Positions 62,801 to 64,000 of a DNA stretch of 64,000 nt are shown here, in pieces. Position 1 is the stretch's first letter. Each line of letters opens with the position of its first letter. The DNA lies in contig NZ_JAHBZI010000001.1 in the NCBI RefSeq assembly GCF_019635515.1, forward strand, positions 2,294,001 to 2,358,000, written 5' to 3'. Source of the stretch: Sphingomonas sp. GTDB taxonomy: Bacteria; Pseudomonadota; Alphaproteobacteria; Sphingomonadales; Sphingomonadaceae. The translations under genes were made by a program, and so were the position numbers. The notes beneath the pieces are model-generated. The model had not been told where the DNA came from, searched no databases, and worked only from the letters and a program-made list of their open reading frames with translations.

Positions 62801-63368
62801 CGTTGTAGAACGCCTGGGCGATGTTGGTCTGATACTTGCCGGCGCCGCCGGTTCCGCCGAGCAGCCAGCGCACCAGTTCGTCGGTCTGGCCGGCAGCGTT
62901 GGCGCGGGTATTGGTTTCGAAGCCAAAGCCGATCGCGGTGCCGCCCGAATTGGCGCCATATGAGGTTGCCGCGGCGGTGTTCACGCAGTGCGCCGCGAAG
63001 ATCACGGTACGCGGATTGATCAGCGTGCTGGTGCACAGGCCAACAAAGCCACCGCCCTGATCCGTGATCATCTGGCCAATGCCGGTGATGTTTACCGGAT
63101 CGCGCGCCGTGGTCGGCGTACCGGGATTGGCGATGAGGATTTCGGGATCCGCCTCGGTGACCTGGATCCGGCCGTCGCCTTGCGATTCGAGCAAGGCGCC
63201 GTCGATGTCGATGCGCGGGGTATCGCCCTGCGCGGCGAGTTCACCCGAGGTCGGGCGGTCGATGCCGGCGTCCTGCGCAAAGGCCGTGCCCGCCATCGTC
63301 AGGCTCATGCCCGCGACAGATGCCAACAGCGCGGCGCGCATGACGCGCGGTTTGCGAATGATCTTCAT
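59841..63368 (-). CDS. Trypsin-like serine protease autotransporter
   Basis: 1175 residues. A signal peptide ends near AFAQD. A chymotrypsin-like protease domain (about residues 95-410) has the triad AAHC (H127), GDVAMATLD (D211) and QGDSGGP (S351). A long repetitive beta-helical passenger follows (about 480-880), and a C-terminal autotransporter barrel (about 920-1175) ends in …VRGSVSFRF. It should be exported to the outer membrane and display or release a protease. Target unknown. Its length and triad look complete. Confidence 0.85.
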   Translation of the reverse strand: MKIIRKPRVMRAALLASVAGMSLTMAGTAFAQDAGIDRPTSGELAAQGDTPRIDIDGALLESQGDGRIQVTEADPEILIANPGTPTTARDPVNITGIGQMITDQGGGFVGLCTSTLINPRTVIFAAHCVNTAAATSYGANSGGTAIGFGFETNTRANAAGQTDELVRWLLGGTGGAGKYQTNIAQAFYNANQVVYNPYSLEPEARGFLYGDVAMATLDTPAANIPTWALLFSPLTNTGTIGAAGTGFNVGIVGYGNNGTGEGGTAGTSDFRRRAAENIIGALTDLEKFEGFLFGGAPNGLKQNLYFMDFDDPRRGTGVAPSAFDFNAFRDNARAGANGGPSLEGITSQGDSGGPLILQNFTRQLVIGVLSGGYTRFFNGQPANSYGTVSFYQPLYLYWDWIAQNNPYHYVSSLAGNANWTDATHWQTTLDPAYYILGADGQPVNGIPNNPGEQKNGTSGDFGQICFQSGGTSDCLDTRTNTEVVEARPIGTAEDQPANGDVATAVSQPAIIRVDGEQATLEAQTGGITTLALPAATLANGLPGATNFVPNNSDPVRTTGVLGRYFDVSLIANGTTTLGSSVTIDRLTFGGNGATLAITSAGTLNSLINVNHFAGTLAVDGVLNSVGDYSFFGGLISGNGRINAPFLTSVTGQFAPGTVGTTGTLTIGGNLVLASGSTYFVDLSGTGASDLIAVRANTANGVTSAGSANLGGVLAFNFTNALRAGQNFTILTAEGGITGTFATPATLSAILRPTVTYTANAVRVAVQASTYASVVNTGSAVQVAYATLLDRNRSNAAAYDGIYGTLDLQNAGTIRAALEGLAPTTETTVRGLGTAMVDTTSSLFRDRLESLDIRNAGGTVAHIGQPLRVASLSMGSMSNLVAPSILGGDERTTVQEGALPENMSGFIAGGYVEGNSAPMPSAIATGRDKFDGWYVAGGIETLIDDQSAIGFALSYNKMDSSGAVAAHLAKAELIQGTLYGKYEASSGLTLDAQVTAGLLDTLTQRTVNFVGTNYVLRADDSALAFSSEAGLSYKLDAGPVSVKPRVAWRTTFIDFSRTVETGGPVALQYNRQPVHSSELRGGLTIAGNGDGVKPFLNGTYVYDLSERPTLFTANFAGSTASPVLFSLSPADRDWAEVSGGLTVKTRSVNVSIAAETTIGRKDVESRTVRGSVSFRF

Positions 63369-63500
63369 GATGTGCCCCTCATGTCTCGGGATGATTCCCG
63401 ATCGTATATTCGTTGTGCATCCACGCTATGCCTCTGGATACGTGCGTCAAGTATCTTCCCGCCAAACGAACATAGTTTGAGTGACTTCAGGGGAATTGGT

Positions 63501-63863
63501 GTGGATGAATTGCAACATTACCGTAGAACACTTGCATTCGGCCAACGGTTTGAGCCGTTTCGCGGGTTGCGGCCCGCCCTACTGATAGACCGCGTGATGC
63601 CCGGCATATTCAGTTCGATCTTCGGAGCCGATGCCATCGAAGGGCCCAGCGAAAACATGGGCCATGCTTATGTTTCGCCGAACGATTCCTTCGACGACGA
63701 TAATGACGGTACGCAGAGCGCGCTGAGCTTCGGCCGCATGCCCGACCACCATGAGGATGGTGGCGTACAGGGCAGGGGCGACACGCCCAGCGCGACTCCG
63801 GAGCCGCCGACCAATGCCTATATCGAGGATCAGTCCAGCGGCGCTGATGCGTCCGCCTTCTAG
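63501..63863 (+). CDS. Unrecognised protein with disordered acidic C-terminus
   Basis: 120 residues from GTG 63501 (AGGGG 7 nt upstream); GTG 63594 or ATG 63597 would give about 89. The N-terminal half is basic and aromatic (LQHYRRTLAFGQRFEPFRGL), the C-terminal half low in hydrophobics with a DSFDDDNDG run and many prolines. No recognised domain. It diverges from the autotransporter and converges on galU. Confidence 0.5.
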   Translation: MDELQHYRRTLAFGQRFEPFRGLRPALLIDRVMPGIFSSIFGADAIEGPSENMGHAYVSPNDSFDDDNDGTQSALSFGRMPDHHEDGGVQGRGDTPSATPEPPTNAYIEDQSSGADASAF

Positions 63864-63870
63864 AAGATAC

Positions 63871-64000
63871 TCAACCGCAATGTTGCGCGACGAACGCACG
63901 CACTGCGGGCGCGATATCCTCACGGCCTAGCGCGACGGCGATATTGGCCTGGATAAAGCCAGCTTTGTCACCGCAATCATAGCGGACACCGTCGAAGGTG
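63871..64000 (-). CDS. galU: UTP-glucose-1-phosphate uridylyltransferase (C-terminal part)
   Basis: The minus frame from the right edge reads GVRYDCGDKAGFIQANIAVA… and ends …FVAQHCG at TGA 63873-63871. GVRYDCGDK is the conserved C-terminal GalU motif (usually GxRYDxGDKxG). GalU makes UDP-glucose for surface polysaccharide. The gene is truncated by the window edge. Confidence 0.88.
   Translation of the reverse strand, partial: TFDGVRYDCGDKAGFIQANIAVALGREDIAPAVRAFVAQHCG

Noticed and set aside
1..64000. CRISPR array
   Set aside because: No regularly spaced direct repeats were seen; the dispersed repeats are two distant copies only.

Overview
The window is high-GC DNA from an alphaproteobacterium, most likely a Sphingomonas or close relative (Sphingomonadaceae). 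The evidence is the conserved block rpsT-dnaA / mutM-ubiE-ubiB-coaBC-dut, the rpmH-rnpA-yidD-yidC-engB cluster, a large TonB-dependent receptor beside a uronate operon, and palindromic intergenic elements of the type common in sphingomonads. Family assignments come from reading protein sequences; no database search was run.

1-1.6 kb: end of an unidentified gene, an MmcQ/YjbR protein, a REP-like element, a DUF429-type RNase-H-fold protein and tRNA-Thr(TGT). 1.6-15.6 kb: a pectin/uronate utilisation locus. A LacI-type repressor and a secreted pectate lyase diverge, and a seven-gene minus-strand operon (hydratase, ExuT-like transporter, UxaC, KduI, KduD, KdgK, carboxylesterase) diverges from a TonB-dependent receptor. 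Three copies of a TGNNACCGGTNNCA-like operator lie in the two divergent intergenic regions and overlap candidate promoters. The logic would be extracellular cleavage, uptake through the receptor and transporter, conversion by UxaC or KduI/KduD and phosphorylation by KdgK. UxaA, UxaB and KDPG aldolase are not in the window.

15.6-24.7 kb: an accessory region mixing intact cassettes (fdhD-mobA-molybdopterin oxidoreductase, cbpA-cbpM, cardiolipin synthase, a CPBP membrane protease) with gene debris (M16 peptidase tail, DyP-peroxidase N-terminus, MscS pieces, a serine-recombinase C-terminus). It ends exactly at the 3' end of tRNA-Leu(CAA), which looks like a decayed island.

24.8-44.8 kb: mostly core genes. 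They include a PrsW-like protein, comM, and the rpmH/rnpA pair, in which rpmH is nested out of frame inside the only canonical rnpA ORF. After these come yidD, yidC, engB, secreted and membrane proteins, a GST, dapE, a GGDEF-EAL protein, Smr, mltA, a Tim44-like protein, secB, murJ and trpS. A dispersed repeat of about 113 bp occurs twice (37.0 and 45.9 kb), each time between convergent genes.

44.8-64 kb: a CAP-domain lipoprotein, dnaA, rpsT, mutM, ubiE, ubiB, coaBC, a hydrolase-like lipoprotein lacking its nucleophile, dut, moeB, a UDP-glucuronate epimerase-like protein, a 45-residue acidic protein, a trypsin-like autotransporter and the end of galU. The observations most worth following are the rpmH/rnpA overlap, the dispersed structured repeat, the three-operator pectin regulon and the decayed island at tRNA-Leu.
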